Positions 38,481-47,972 of a stretch of DNA of 64,000 bases are shown one piece after another; position 1 is the stretch's first letter, and each line of letters begins with the position of its first letter. Position numbers and translations under genes: made by a program. Under the pieces are notes generated by a model. The model was given only the letters and a program-made list of their open reading frames with translations. It made no database searches and was not told the DNA's origin. The DNA comes from an uncultured Parabacteroides sp. (GTDB lineage: Bacteria > Bacteroidota > Bacteroidia > Bacteroidales > Tannerellaceae), in the NCBI GenBank assembly GCA_944325355.1, contig CALUZS010000008.1, positions 52,747 through 116,746 on the forward strand. Reading direction: 5' to 3'.

Positions 38481-39182
38481 TTATCCCAATCTACTGATTT
38501 TCCTCAGCCGGTCTACATCTATTAACTTTATCTTCCGTCCGTCCAAAGCAATGATTCGCTCAGAAACAAAAGTTGCTAACGTACGAATTGCATTAGATGT
38601 TGTCATATTGGAAAGATTCGCCAAATCCTCCCGCGCAAGATAAATGCTCAGTGTTGCTCCGTCTTCTTCCAAGCCGTAGCTATCCATCAGGAACAGCAAC
38701 GCATCAGCAAGCCTTCCCCGTACATGTTTCTGGGTCAAATTAACCGTTCTTTCGTCAGCTATACCCAAATCGATTGATAGCTGCTTGATAAAGAACATGG
38801 CCAAACGGTAATTCTTCGCAATCAAATCCCGCACAATCGTCATCGGAATCAAGCAAACCGTTGAATTTTCAAAAGCAGAAGCACTTGTCAAATAACGCTC
38901 CTGCGCAAAATTTGCCCGATAACCGAAATATTGTATCGGCTTTATCATCCGAATAATCTGAGTTCTTCCGCCAATGCCTTCCTTGAAGATTTTAACCTTA
39001 CCCTTTAACAGGCACATCATCTCCTCAGGCTCATCACCCTCACGATAAATCAACTGATTGCGTTTATAGCACTGAATCTCACAATTATTCCGGAGAATCT
39101 CCCGTTCTTTATCGTTCAATACCCTCCAAACTTCTGCCAAATTGGTTGAATAATCAACCTCGCTTTTTCGTTTCCTTACCAC
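38481..39182 (-). CDS. Crp/Fnr-family transcriptional regulator
   Basis: A 233-residue regulator: cyclic-nucleotide-binding-like barrel in about residues 25-145 (GDEPEEMMCLLKGKVKIFKEG) and a C-terminal winged helix (LAREDLANLSNMTTSNAIRTLATF). No four-cysteine Fnr cluster is seen. The ligand is unknown. Single gene with a terminator, divergent from nothing and upstream of the agu genes' 3' end. Confidence 0.9.
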   Translation of the reverse strand: MVRKRKSEVDYSTNLAEVWRVLNDKEREILRNNCEIQCYKRNQLIYREGDEPEEMMCLLKGKVKIFKEGIGGRTQIIRMIKPIQYFGYRANFAQERYLTSASAFENSTVCLIPMTIVRDLIAKNYRLAMFFIKQLSIDLGIADERTVNLTQKHVRGRLADALLFLMDSYGLEEDGATLSIYLAREDLANLSNMTTSNAIRTLATFVSERIIALDGRKIKLIDVDRLRKISRLG

Positions 39183-39273
39183 GTCTGTTATATAACATAC
39201 TTAAACAGCACAAATATATAACTTTTATTCCAGAAGCGGTTGTCTGCTCCGAATATTTAACAAAAACAACTTA

Positions 39274-40161
39274 CTATTTGTCAAGAAAGCGGGAAGTTAA
39301 TCCCTCAAAAGCATCAATTCGTCGGTCTCGGAAAAAAGGCCACCAGCGACGAACTGTCTCACTGCGCTGCATGTCGATTTCCACAACCCGTACTTCCTCT
39401 TCCGAATTTCCAAATTCCGCCAACAGTTCCCCTTGAGGACCGGCAACAAAACTATTCCCCCAAAATTGGATACCGTTGGTTTGCCCGGAAGGATCCGCTT
39501 CATGACCGACCCTGTTCACTGTGACAACCGGAATACCATTTGCCACGGCATGTCCTCTTTGAACTGTCACCCAAGCACCCAACTGGCGTTGTTTTTCTGC
39601 TGCCGTATCAGAACTTTCCCATCCTATTGCAGTTGGATAAATCAACATATCTGCACCTCGCAATGCCATTAGCCGGGCTGCTTCCGGATACCACTGGTCC
39701 CAACAAACCAGAACGCCCAAACGACCCACTGATGTGTTTATCGGTTCAAAGCCCAAATCGCCTGGAGTAAAATAAAACTTCTCATAATACGCCGGATCGT
39801 CCGGGATGTGCATCTTCCGGTATTTCCCAGCTATCGAGCCATCTTTCTCCAGCACCACTGCCGTGTTATGATATAGCCCCGGAGCACGCCGTTCAAAGAG
39901 AGAGAGTACAATGACAACGCCAAGCTCTTTTGCCAGCTTCCCAAACAGCTCGGTAGAAGGACCTGGCACCGGCTCTGCCATGTCAAAACATTCTGTATTC
40001 TCAGTCTGGCAGAAATACAAGCCGTTGTGCAACTCCTGCAACACGACTAATTCAGCCCCTTGGGATACTGCCAAACGAATATTTTTCTGTAACTTCTCTA
40101 TGTTTGAAGCAATATCAGCCGTATTGCTCTGTTGTACCATTCCTACTTTCATACTTCTCAT
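39274..40161 (-). CDS. aguB: N-carbamoylputrescine amidase
   Basis: Hydrolyses N-carbamoylputrescine to putrescine, CO2 and ammonia. The 295 residues form a nitrilase fold with the catalytic triad Glu (LQELHN), Lys (YRKMHIPDDP) and Cys (VCWDQWYPEAARL). ATG at 40152 is an alternative start. It begins one base after the aguA stop, so both agmatine steps are coupled. Confidence 0.94.
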   Translation of the reverse strand: MRSMKVGMVQQSNTADIASNIEKLQKNIRLAVSQGAELVVLQELHNGLYFCQTENTECFDMAEPVPGPSTELFGKLAKELGVVIVLSLFERRAPGLYHNTAVVLEKDGSIAGKYRKMHIPDDPAYYEKFYFTPGDLGFEPINTSVGRLGVLVCWDQWYPEAARLMALRGADMLIYPTAIGWESSDTAAEKQRQLGAWVTVQRGHAVANGIPVVTVNRVGHEADPSGQTNGIQFWGNSFVAGPQGELLAEFGNSEEEVRVVEIDMQRSETVRRWWPFFRDRRIDAFEGLTSRFLDK

Positions 40162-40162
40162 A

Positions 40163-41197
40163 TTATATTATAAAACCTTCCGGATATTGCATTGTCACAC
40201 AGTGAAGCGAGCCATGTTGTTTAATAAGTGGCAAACAGTTTATGCCAACTACCTCCCTATCCGGGAAAACATTTTGCAACAGAGCCCTTGCGACCTCATC
40301 CTTTTCCGTTCCATAAAACGGCAGCAACACAGCCTTGTTCATAATCAAAAAATTGGCATACGTTGCCGGAAGCCGCTCACCGTTCCACTCTACTTCATCA
40401 GCCATCGGCAAAGGAACCAGTTGGTACGGTTCACCATTCGCCTGACGAAAAGATTGCAACTCGTGTTCCATCTTCGACAGAGCCACATAATGTTCATCAT
40501 CCTGCTCCGAACATTTTACATAAGCGATTGTCTGTTCCGAACAAAACCGGGCAAGCGTATCGACATGGCTGTCTGTATCATCTCCAGACAAATAACCATT
40601 CCCAATCCACAATACACGTTTTACCCCGAACATCTCTTTTAGCCGGCACTCCAATTCCTCTTTCGTCAGGTACTCATTCCTATTTACCGAACAAAGGCAT
40701 TCAGTGGTTGTCATCAATGTTCCTTTTCCATCCGACTCAATGCTACCCCCTTCCAAAACAAAGGGCTGCATATCAACACGCCATACGTCTTCCGCAAACA
40801 CGCCTGAACGGAAAAGCTTACCAGTAATGAGGTTATCGTACGCAGCAGCGAACTTCATTCCCCAACCGTTAAACACAAAATCATACACTGTCGGTCGGCC
40901 GTCAACATAAACAGAAATTCCCCCATGGTCGCGTGCCCAAGTATCATTTGTCACTACTTCACGGAAAATAACACGGCTGAAATCCACATCCGCACCTAAT
41001 TGGTTATGTACCTCATTTTCGTCCTTACAGACAATCAATAAATTCTCTCTCTTTGAAATTTCTTTCGCTATTGCAACAAAACAAGGAATAACCTCATCCA
41101 AAATCGGAGCCCAATCGGTATTCTCGTGCGGCCATGTCAATTGTACTGCACTTTGCGGATACCACTCTGCCGGTAATTGTATTATTTGATTTTTCAT
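40163..41197 (-). CDS. aguA: Agmatine deiminase (peptidyl-arginine-deiminase family)
   Basis: Converts agmatine to N-carbamoylputrescine. The 344 residues contain QLTWPHENTDW, NDTWARDHGG, VLEGGSIESDGKGTLMTT and a C-terminal catalytic cysteine region (GSLHCVTMQ). Length is normal. It pairs with aguB for putrescine from arginine-derived agmatine; the arginine decarboxylase is not in the window. Confidence 0.95.
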   Translation of the reverse strand: MKNQIIQLPAEWYPQSAVQLTWPHENTDWAPILDEVIPCFVAIAKEISKRENLLIVCKDENEVHNQLGADVDFSRVIFREVVTNDTWARDHGGISVYVDGRPTVYDFVFNGWGMKFAAAYDNLITGKLFRSGVFAEDVWRVDMQPFVLEGGSIESDGKGTLMTTTECLCSVNRNEYLTKEELECRLKEMFGVKRVLWIGNGYLSGDDTDSHVDTLARFCSEQTIAYVKCSEQDDEHYVALSKMEHELQSFRQANGEPYQLVPLPMADEVEWNGERLPATYANFLIMNKAVLLPFYGTEKDEVARALLQNVFPDREVVGINCLPLIKQHGSLHCVTMQYPEGFII

Positions 41198-41220
41198 ATT
41201 GACATTTCCCTAATCAGCCA

Positions 41221-41228
41221 CAAAGATA
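41221..41228 (-). promoter_or_regulatory. Putative -7 promoter of aguAB
   Basis: Minus strand TATCTTTG, exact consensus match, 24 bases before the aguA ATG at 41197. Confidence 0.55.
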
Positions 41229-41304
41229 GCCCTTTTCCATACATCAAGAAAATACAGGAAAGCCAAAAAAATCCATCCGATGATGTACGAAATAGAAAGA
41301 AATC

Positions 41305-41347
41305 CATATTTCCAAATATAAAAAGATTTATATTTGCTTGGGAAATA
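41305..41347 (+). promoter_or_regulatory. Promoter with large dyad symmetry before the aminotransferase gene
   Basis: CAAATATAAA (41312-41321) and TTTATATTTG (41326-41335) form a perfect 10-base inverted repeat with a 4-base spacer. The right arm contains the -7 box TATATTTG, and the left arm is the same box on the other strand. Outer arms ATATTTCC (41305-41312) and GGAAATAT (41340-41347) are also complementary. This could be an operator covering the promoter. Confidence 0.5.
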
Positions 41348-41360
41348 TAAATCATGATTT

Positions 41361-42692
41361 ATGAAAACAAAAAATAATACACCCGTCGATTACGAAACGA
41401 CGAAACAAATCATAGAAAGTTATCACTTACCGAATTTTGGAAAAGCCACGATAAGAGAAGTTGTTGCCATATCAAACGAATTGGAACAGAAAACCGGAAC
41501 GGAATTTATACACATGGAAATGGGTGTCCCGGGGTTAAAGCCTGCGCAAGTCGGCGTTGAAGCAGAAATAAACGCATTGCAGCATGGTATCGCATCTATC
41601 TACCCAAACATAAATGGATTGCCGGAATTGAAACGGGAAGCGTCACGGTTTATCAAAGCGTTTATCGGCATCGATATTAATGAAGAGGGCTGTGTTCCAG
41701 TAACCGGTTCCATGCAAGGAACGTTCGCTTCATTCTTAACATGCGGGCAATGCCAGAAAGGAAAAGATACCATACTGTTTATTGACCCAGGATTTCCCGT
41801 CCAGAAACAGCAAATCACCGTGATGGGATACAAATATGAATCTTTCGACGTATATGATTTCAGAGGAGACAAACTAAATGCCAAACTCGAAGAATACCTG
41901 TCGAAAGGCAACATTGCTGCAATTGTCTATTCCAACCCCAATAATCCGGCATGGTTCTGCCTTACCGAAGATGAATTAAAGATCATCGGAGAGATTTCCA
42001 ACAAACATGATGTCATAGTAATAGAAGATTTGGCGTATTTCGCCATGGACTTCAGGAAAGATTTGGGGAAGCCTTTTGAACCACCCTATCAAGCATCTGT
42101 TGCCCGTTATACGGATAATTACATCCTTCAGATCTCCGGTTCAAAGGCTTTCAGCTACGCCGGGCAACGTATCGGTATCACTGCCATCTCAAACAAACTA
42201 TATAACCGGAAATACCCGGGACTAACAGAACGATACGGTGGCGGAACATTCGGCACAGTTTATATCCACCGCGTATTATATGCACTCTCTTCCGGAACAT
42301 CCCATTCCGCACAATACGCGTTGGCGGCAATGTTCAAAGCTGCATCCGACGGAACATTCAACTTCGTGGAAGAAATCAAAGAGTACGGACGCAGGGCAAA
42401 ACGGTTGAAAAAGATATTCACAGACAACGGATTTACAATCATATACAATAAAGACCTCGACCAACCGATTGCAGACGGATTCTACTTTACAATCGGATAT
42501 CCGGGGATGACCGGCAGCCAACTGATGGAAGAATTGATTTACTACGGTGTAAGTGCCATTTCTCTTGAGACTACCGGAAGCCGGCAAGAGGGATTACGGG
42601 CATGCACATCCTTCATCAAGGACAATCAATATGATTTACTGGAAGAAAGACTCCGGTTGTTCAGAGAGAACCATTCAAGAACGGACAACTGA
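41361..42692 (+). CDS. Pyridoxal-phosphate-dependent aminotransferase, class I/II
   Basis: A 443-residue fold-type I aminotransferase. Motifs: SNPNNPAWFCL near the cofactor ring, IEDLAYFAMDF, and the Schiff-base lysine in SGSKAFSYAGQRIG. The substrate is not predictable by reading. It is monocistronic behind the dyad promoter. Its 3' end overlaps the convergent MATE gene by 18 bases. Confidence 0.9.
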   Translation: MKTKNNTPVDYETTKQIIESYHLPNFGKATIREVVAISNELEQKTGTEFIHMEMGVPGLKPAQVGVEAEINALQHGIASIYPNINGLPELKREASRFIKAFIGIDINEEGCVPVTGSMQGTFASFLTCGQCQKGKDTILFIDPGFPVQKQQITVMGYKYESFDVYDFRGDKLNAKLEEYLSKGNIAAIVYSNPNNPAWFCLTEDELKIIGEISNKHDVIVIEDLAYFAMDFRKDLGKPFEPPYQASVARYTDNYILQISGSKAFSYAGQRIGITAISNKLYNRKYPGLTERYGGGTFGTVYIHRVLYALSSGTSHSAQYALAAMFKAASDGTFNFVEEIKEYGRRAKRLKKIFTDNGFTIIYNKDLDQPIADGFYFTIGYPGMTGSQLMEELIYYGVSAISLETTGSRQEGLRACTSFIKDNQYDLLEERLRLFRENHSRTDN

Positions 42693-44012
42693 ATGTTTTT
42701 TCCACCTGCCAAGCCGGTAATAGGTTCCGGTAATCAAACAACCAATCAATATGCTTAATCCGATCGCCCACCATATACCGCTGCGTCCCATTATATCGCT
42801 CAGATAGTGAGCCAGCGGTATCCGGATTAACCATAAGCACAGGACGCTGACCAACATCGTAAAGAAAGTATCGCCGGCACCCCGAAGCGCACCGTTGAAA
42901 ATATTCAATGCGCCATGAATAACAAAGAAACCTCCAATTACGAGTAGGTACTCTTTTCCAATTGCTATCACGTTCGGGTCATCGGTAAATGCCTGCATCA
43001 TGTTCGCACCCCAGAAGAATATTGCAGTGAATGTAATGATACTCAGTAAAACATCCACTATAAGTCCGAAGCGTACACCGTTACGGACACGATCCAACTT
43101 CCCCGCGCCGATATTTTGTCCGCAAAAAGCAGCCAAAGCCCCAGAAAGAGTCAATATCGCTTGGGTAATTATCGTATCAATTTTTCCCGCCGCACCATAA
43201 GCCGTTAACGTATCGGTACCAAAACGGTTGACTATTCCCAATAGAGCCAGCAAACCAATCGCGATGGCACACTGCTGCACACTGGTAGGAAGCCCGATCT
43301 TCAAACCGTCTTTAAACAAACGAAAATCGAAAACAAGGTCTTTCTTTTTGATGGAAAGGAGCGGATGCTTATCCCTGACATACCACAATGCCAGACACAT
43401 GCCAAAGCCTTGTGCCACAACCGTCGCTCGGGCTGCCCCCTCTATCCCCCACCCAAACAAAAGGATAAAAAGTAAATCAAGAGAAATATTCAATAAAGTA
43501 CTGATTAATATGAATACCATCGGTTTAACGGACTCACCCATTCCCCGAAGAATGGAGATTATGCTGTTAAAAGTAACAAACAGAAAAGTTCCTCCGATAT
43601 ATATTTGGAAATAACTGACCGCAGCCGGGATTATTTCTTCCGGCGTATTTGATAATCGGAACAACGGCTCCGCAAAAATGATTCCCGTTATCGAAATGAG
43701 GATTCCGGCAACCAACATAAAAATAAAGAAAGAGGAAAATGCACGCTGCACCATCTCATATTGCTTCGCCCCGTAATATTGGGAGACAACTACGGTAATG
43801 CCGCTTCCGATTCCGATAACAAACGATATAATAAAATAGTAAGTAAAAAACGAAGCCGATACCGCAGCCAAGGCCTCTTTCCCAAGAAATTGACCGACAA
43901 TGATACTATCGGCGATATTATATAGTTGCTGCAAAATATTCCCTATGAGAAGAGGTAAAGCAAAAGCGGTAATCACTTTCCACTCTTTTCCTGTTGTAAG
44001 ATTTTGTTTCAT
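42675..44012 (-). CDS. MATE-family multidrug efflux transporter
   Basis: 445 residues with about 12 membrane helices in two similar halves (LPLLIGNILQQLYNIADSIIVGQFLG in the first, GLPTSVQQCAIAIGLLALLG in the second), the DinF/NorM-type layout. Exports cationic drugs or metabolites by Na+ or H+ antiport. Its ATG overlaps the BrkB stop (ATGA), so both are one transcript. Confidence 0.93.
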   Translation of the reverse strand: MKQNLTTGKEWKVITAFALPLLIGNILQQLYNIADSIIVGQFLGKEALAAVSASFFTYYFIISFVIGIGSGITVVVSQYYGAKQYEMVQRAFSSFFIFMLVAGILISITGIIFAEPLFRLSNTPEEIIPAAVSYFQIYIGGTFLFVTFNSIISILRGMGESVKPMVFILISTLLNISLDLLFILLFGWGIEGAARATVVAQGFGMCLALWYVRDKHPLLSIKKKDLVFDFRLFKDGLKIGLPTSVQQCAIAIGLLALLGIVNRFGTDTLTAYGAAGKIDTIITQAILTLSGALAAFCGQNIGAGKLDRVRNGVRFGLIVDVLLSIITFTAIFFWGANMMQAFTDDPNVIAIGKEYLLVIGGFFVIHGALNIFNGALRGAGDTFFTMLVSVLCLWLIRIPLAHYLSDIMGRSGIWWAIGLSILIGCLITGTYYRLGRWKKHSVVRS

Positions 44013-45367
44013 AAATCTTTCAATAGAATATTTGAATTAGCTTTAATCATATCTTCCCGAGTTTTCAATAAGGTTTTCCATTCATTGCTGAACAATTCGG
44101 AAGTGTCTATCTTGAAATTCTCTGAGCCAAACTCGTCGATTTTGGAAAACAAAAAGCTTACACTAATCTTGTTGACATCAATTGCCGGCTGATAATAAAC
44201 AATCCTTTCATCATTACCGATATTCACCTCATTAAGTATTCCCAATTCCGTCAATTGGTAAAGTATTTGCGATGTAATCTTTATAGGAATGCGATACGTC
44301 TCCGACAGCTCATCAGCTGTATAAGGCTTCTCACCCTGCGTAAAACGCTTTACCACAAGCGTAGTTATCAACAATGTCAGGAAATCTTTATAACGACGGC
44401 TTATATTTTTACTATCACGTTCAAAACTAAATTTCTTCACATTCTGCGAAGCATACGACAATTCCGCCCCGAAAAGACATATCAACCACGACAGTTGCAA
44501 CCATAAAAGCAAAAGCGGAAGTGCCGCAAAGCTACCATAAATCGCATTATACTTACTCACCCATATCTGACCGCTGATATACAAAACCTGAAAAAACTGA
44601 AAAGTGGCACCTGCAACTACGCCTGCAATAAAACCATTGACAAACCGGACTTTCGTATTGGGCAAGAATATATAGAGACCTGTAAAAGCTAAAGCAGTAA
44701 TAACATAAGGAGCAATTTTAAAAAATGCTTCTACCAGCGGAGTAAATATTACGTATTGCGAAAGAAAAGAATTCTGTAACGTTGAAATAAAAATGGACAT
44801 TCCGCTCGATATAATCATTAAAATGGGCAATAACAGGAATAAAGCCAAGTAATCAGAAATTTTTCTATACCATGCCCGGGATTTATTTATCTGCCAAATA
44901 TCATTGAACGTATCCTCGATGGAGGATATCAGGTTTATAACTATATAAAACAAAAAGATCAGACCAATACCGATTATCACGCCACCCTGCGCCTGTGCCA
45001 GATAACTATCCACAAATTCAAACGCTTTATCCAGCTCCGCTTCATGCCCCGGGAAATAAGCGAACAACTCCTCTCGGACATTGTTCTGGAAACCGAATCC
45101 TTTGGCAATTCCTACCAATACCGCCAAAAAAGGGACAATAGCCAACAGCGTACTGTAAGTCAATGCGGAAGCACGTGTTTGCAGATTCTCATCGCGGAAT
45201 CCCCGTATAGCCAAAAGAATCGTCTTTATGGTATTGATGTAAAACTCTTTTAAGCCACTTACTTCATTCTCCGTTATCCGCCAAATGTCATAAGTAACGA
45301 AACGTATCAGAAAAGATATTAAATTCTGAATCCGCACGATCAAAGGCTTTTTTTCTTTCGTTTCCAT
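44009..45367 (-). CDS. YihY/BrkB-family membrane protein with C-terminal winged-helix-like tail
   Basis: From ATG at 45367 the protein has 452 residues. About six membrane helices lie in residues ~60-300 with the family TRASALTYSTLLAIVPFLAVLVG segment. The cytosolic tail (about 320-452) includes a winged-helix-like stretch (YTADELSETYRIPIKITSQILYQLTELGIL) common in Bacteroidales versions. The old name ribonuclease BN is not supported for this family. The start lies 17 bases from the 3' end of RNase P RNA, and no promoter is seen between. Confidence 0.9.
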   Translation of the reverse strand: METKEKKPLIVRIQNLISFLIRFVTYDIWRITENEVSGLKEFYINTIKTILLAIRGFRDENLQTRASALTYSTLLAIVPFLAVLVGIAKGFGFQNNVREELFAYFPGHEAELDKAFEFVDSYLAQAQGGVIIGIGLIFLFYIVINLISSIEDTFNDIWQINKSRAWYRKISDYLALFLLLPILMIISSGMSIFISTLQNSFLSQYVIFTPLVEAFFKIAPYVITALAFTGLYIFLPNTKVRFVNGFIAGVVAGATFQFFQVLYISGQIWVSKYNAIYGSFAALPLLLLWLQLSWLICLFGAELSYASQNVKKFSFERDSKNISRRYKDFLTLLITTLVVKRFTQGEKPYTADELSETYRIPIKITSQILYQLTELGILNEVNIGNDERIVYYQPAIDVNKISVSFLFSKIDEFGSENFKIDTSELFSNEWKTLLKTREDMIKANSNILLKDL

Positions 45368-45383
45368 ATCGTACAATAAAATA

Positions 45384-45745
45384 AAACAGTTCGTCTATAA
45401 GCCGGGTTCTGTACTTTCTCCGAAAGCGTCTGTCATTTATCTACGCTTATTGTCACCAATAAGCTTTAGCAGTCTACCCCCCGACAACGGACGAGCAACC
45501 CTACATACGTCGGTATACATGACCTTACAGCCCATAAGATGTACGGCATTGCATATTACTACGCAACCCGGTAGGCTCTTACCCTACCTTTTCACCCTTA
45601 CCAATGGAAAATCCATATAAAATGGCGGTTATTTTCTGTTACATTACTCTACCTTACGATAGCTTCCCGTTAGGAAGTATGGCGCTCTGTGCTGCCCGGA
45701 CTTTCCTCCCGTTCCGAAGAACGAGCGACAGACCGACAAACTGTT
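45384..45745 (-). ncRNA. rnpB: RNase P RNA (class A)
   Basis: The catalytic RNA of RNase P, which trims tRNA 5' ends. On the minus strand, the conserved 5' core GAGGAAAGTCCGGGC (complement near 45696-45710) and the 3' core ACAGAACCCGGCTTAT (complement near 45395-45412) are present. AACAGTTTG at the 5' end and CGAACTGTT at the 3' end form helix P1, which sets the limits to within a few bases. Length ~360 is typical. Confidence 0.95.
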
Positions 45746-45749
45746 TCTG

Positions 45750-45757
45750 CAAAGGTA
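45750..45757 (-). promoter_or_regulatory. rnpB promoter, -7 element
   Basis: Minus strand TACCTTTG, exact consensus, about six bases before the predicted RNA 5' end; a TTTC near 45776-45779 may be the -33 box. Confidence 0.75.
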
Positions 45758-45809
45758 ATCGTTTTATCGGAGATTGAAAAAAATAATAATCGCCTTTGAT
45801 GCGTTTTTC

Positions 45810-47375
45810 TCAGTAACAATCCCAATTGTAAATCACGCGACTGAAATCAAAACGTTCCAAATCCTCTTTCCGGATAAAGAAGTTGGCTATACCCATATCG
45901 CCCCACATGATCTCATCTTCTATCGAAGGAATTTGAAGCAGAAGCGTATCGTATTCCCCATACTGACTGTTGAAACGCGGATCTTCTTGGGTAAACGAAG
46001 GATGGCCGAGCAACTGTATTTGCGGTTCGTCACCATCCTTTGCCATTTCGTCAAAGAAAATATCTTCACTGCTTGTATGCGCAAAATAATCTGTCACATA
46101 CGTAGGATGCTCATTGTATAAATCAGCTATCACCTCTGCAAAAACCTCATCGAAATCAATTGCATTATGTTGAACAAAAGAGGTTCCCTGATGAACATCC
46201 AACGCCCGCTCATGCATTATCGGAGAAAAGGCGACTTCTTCGCATTTAGGCATTCCTTTTGCTTCGATTTGCGCTAAAGTCACGTTTTCGTCGACCTGCT
46301 CATGATAAACCACCCGGAAATTTTCCTGATTATCCAACCGGTCATAATCACATCCCAAATTGTTTTCATCATCGCTACTGATAAAAAACTGCAAAATGCC
46401 CTTTTTCGGGAGAGGTTCCGCCATCCGGTTCTTTGAAAAATTGATTTGGATTAAGAGCATCATCGGCTTGCCGCCTTTATCAGTCGGAAACGCTTTCGCT
46501 TTGTCCCAATATGGTAAACCTCCAAGTTTCGAATCTGTCAGTTCCGGCTTACGGTCCGGATTAATACAAAGCTTGAAACAGTGTTGAACCGTTCTTCTTT
46601 TCATCTCCTCAGCGATATGCTTTGCTTTCACCCCTTCCGCTTCTGCTGTCAGATTTTTGTCCGATGCAGGAAGGTTTGAGCACCTGCTACCCGTATGTTT
46701 CAAGAATCTGGCAAAAATAATTCTGTCGCATGCCTGTTTCTCCTCGCAAGAGGAGAGGAAAAAGAGAAATTCATCGCTTTTGCTCCTGAACACATAATAA
46801 TGCTTAAAACGAAAAATTTCGTATATACTTCCCCAAGGAGCCTTTTTAACAGGGAGATTTCCAACAATATTTCCATCATCATTCCCCGTCCGTCCGGAAA
46901 GCACCCAAGCAATCCCATACTTCTCATCCAATACCGTACAGATATTATTTTTCCTCATCAACCGCGACAAACGCAAATAAGAAACGAATAGCCATATCTT
47001 TGACAAAACAAAAAGAATAAGCAGGACATAGAACAATGCCGGAGGACAGAAATCCAAGACAAAGATTAAAACAAACAAAGCGCCCGTTGTCCGGAAACGC
47101 ATATCTTTTACATTCAAGAACATAGCCAGCACCTGTTCAGGAGCAAGCGGATTAGCGCGGAGCGACTTCTCCGGACAGGAACAATCTTCAACGCTTTCAT
47201 CAGGCAACGTCCGTGCACGCAAATGCCTGTACCCTCGGTAGATTCCATGCAACATCCATAAGAAAAACGCTGTAATACTCTTCATATACTCTTCCAACTG
47301 GAATCCTACGATTATCGACACGATAAATAAAATGCCGCAAACCGCCATCCCTCCTATAATTGTCCTCCGTTTCAT
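45810..47375 (-). CDS. Membrane-anchored DUF1963 (YwqG-like) protein
   Basis: 521 residues. Two hydrophobic segments at about 7-25 and 30-47, and two more near 98-135, form an N-terminal membrane part. The C-terminal half (about 285-515) is a DUF1963/YwqG domain: SKLGGLPYWDKAKAFPTDKGGKPMMLLIQINF split over conserved strands, ILQFFISSDD, and LLGHPSFTQEDPR. The family function is unknown; YwqG-like proteins occur in toxin-immunity and stress contexts. Single gene between rnpB and crcB. Confidence 0.8.
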   Translation of the reverse strand: MKRRTIIGGMAVCGILFIVSIIVGFQLEEYMKSITAFFLWMLHGIYRGYRHLRARTLPDESVEDCSCPEKSLRANPLAPEQVLAMFLNVKDMRFRTTGALFVLIFVLDFCPPALFYVLLILFVLSKIWLFVSYLRLSRLMRKNNICTVLDEKYGIAWVLSGRTGNDDGNIVGNLPVKKAPWGSIYEIFRFKHYYVFRSKSDEFLFFLSSCEEKQACDRIIFARFLKHTGSRCSNLPASDKNLTAEAEGVKAKHIAEEMKRRTVQHCFKLCINPDRKPELTDSKLGGLPYWDKAKAFPTDKGGKPMMLLIQINFSKNRMAEPLPKKGILQFFISSDDENNLGCDYDRLDNQENFRVVYHEQVDENVTLAQIEAKGMPKCEEVAFSPIMHERALDVHQGTSFVQHNAIDFDEVFAEVIADLYNEHPTYVTDYFAHTSSEDIFFDEMAKDGDEPQIQLLGHPSFTQEDPRFNSQYGEYDTLLLQIPSIEDEIMWGDMGIANFFIRKEDLERFDFSRVIYNWDCY

Positions 47376-47497
47376 CAGTTCTGAATTTTATTATAGCTTA
47401 TTACTATCGTAAAGATATACATTTTTGGAAGAAATTGTTTCACTGAAACATTTTTCCTTTTCCTGCCTGGGCATTCCGTTTTTCTGGGATTTGTTTG

Positions 47498-47505
47498 TAC
47501 TTTTG
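47498..47505 (+). promoter_or_regulatory. Putative -7 promoter of crcB
   Basis: TACTTTTG, exact consensus match, 26 bases before the ATG at 47531. No fluoride riboswitch pattern was found upstream. Confidence 0.5.
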
Positions 47506-47530
47506 CTTCCAAACAAGCGGTTTGAGTAAA

Positions 47531-47908
47531 ATGATTAAAACATTTCTAATGGTCGGATTGGGAAGTTTTCTTGGAGGAAGCACACGTTTTCTCCTCACCA
47601 AACTTATCCAAAAACATATCCATGAGAATATCCCCCTCGGAACACTGGCCGTAAACTTATCAGGATGTTTCTTCCTTGGCATACTTTATGCGTTATTTGA
47701 ACGAGGACATTTGGGAAACAACGATTACCGAATGTTTCTTACAGTCGGTTTCTGCGGAGGATTCACTACATTTTCTACTTTTATAAATGAACTTTTCCAC
47801 CTTTTTAAAGAGACCGGATTCGGATATTTTTCACTATACCTGCTATTAAGCTTGGCGGGAGGATTATTTACCCTATATTTAGGATATTTATTTGTAAAAA
47901 CATTTTAA
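47531..47908 (+). CDS. crcB: Fluoride efflux channel CrcB/Fluc
   Basis: Small four-helix membrane channel exporting fluoride. From ATG at 47531 it has 125 residues: GSFLGGSTRFLL near residue 10, GTLAVNLSGCFFLGIL and VGFCGGFTTFSTF, the conserved Asn, Gly and TFST elements of the pore. A single copy is expected to work as a dual-topology dimer. Confidence 0.95.
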   Translation: MIKTFLMVGLGSFLGGSTRFLLTKLIQKHIHENIPLGTLAVNLSGCFFLGILYALFERGHLGNNDYRMFLTVGFCGGFTTFSTFINELFHLFKETGFGYFSLYLLLSLAGGLFTLYLGYLFVKTF

Positions 47909-47931
47909 TCCTACAACAATAAAAAAACAAT

Positions 47932-47939
47932 TATATTTG
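47932..47939 (+). promoter_or_regulatory. Putative -7 promoter of oxyR
   Basis: TATATTTG, exact consensus match, 33 bases before the ATG at 47973. Confidence 0.5.
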
Positions 47940-47972
47940 TATCAGGATACATAAAAATGCCGGACACTCGAA

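Noticed and set aside
39911..40642. 243-residue plus-strand frame opposite aguA-aguB
   Set aside because: Crosses two well-supported genes on the other strand, no recognisable domain.
47401..47530. Fluoride riboswitch before crcB
   Set aside because: The conserved riboswitch segments are not found; only a -7 promoter box is visible.
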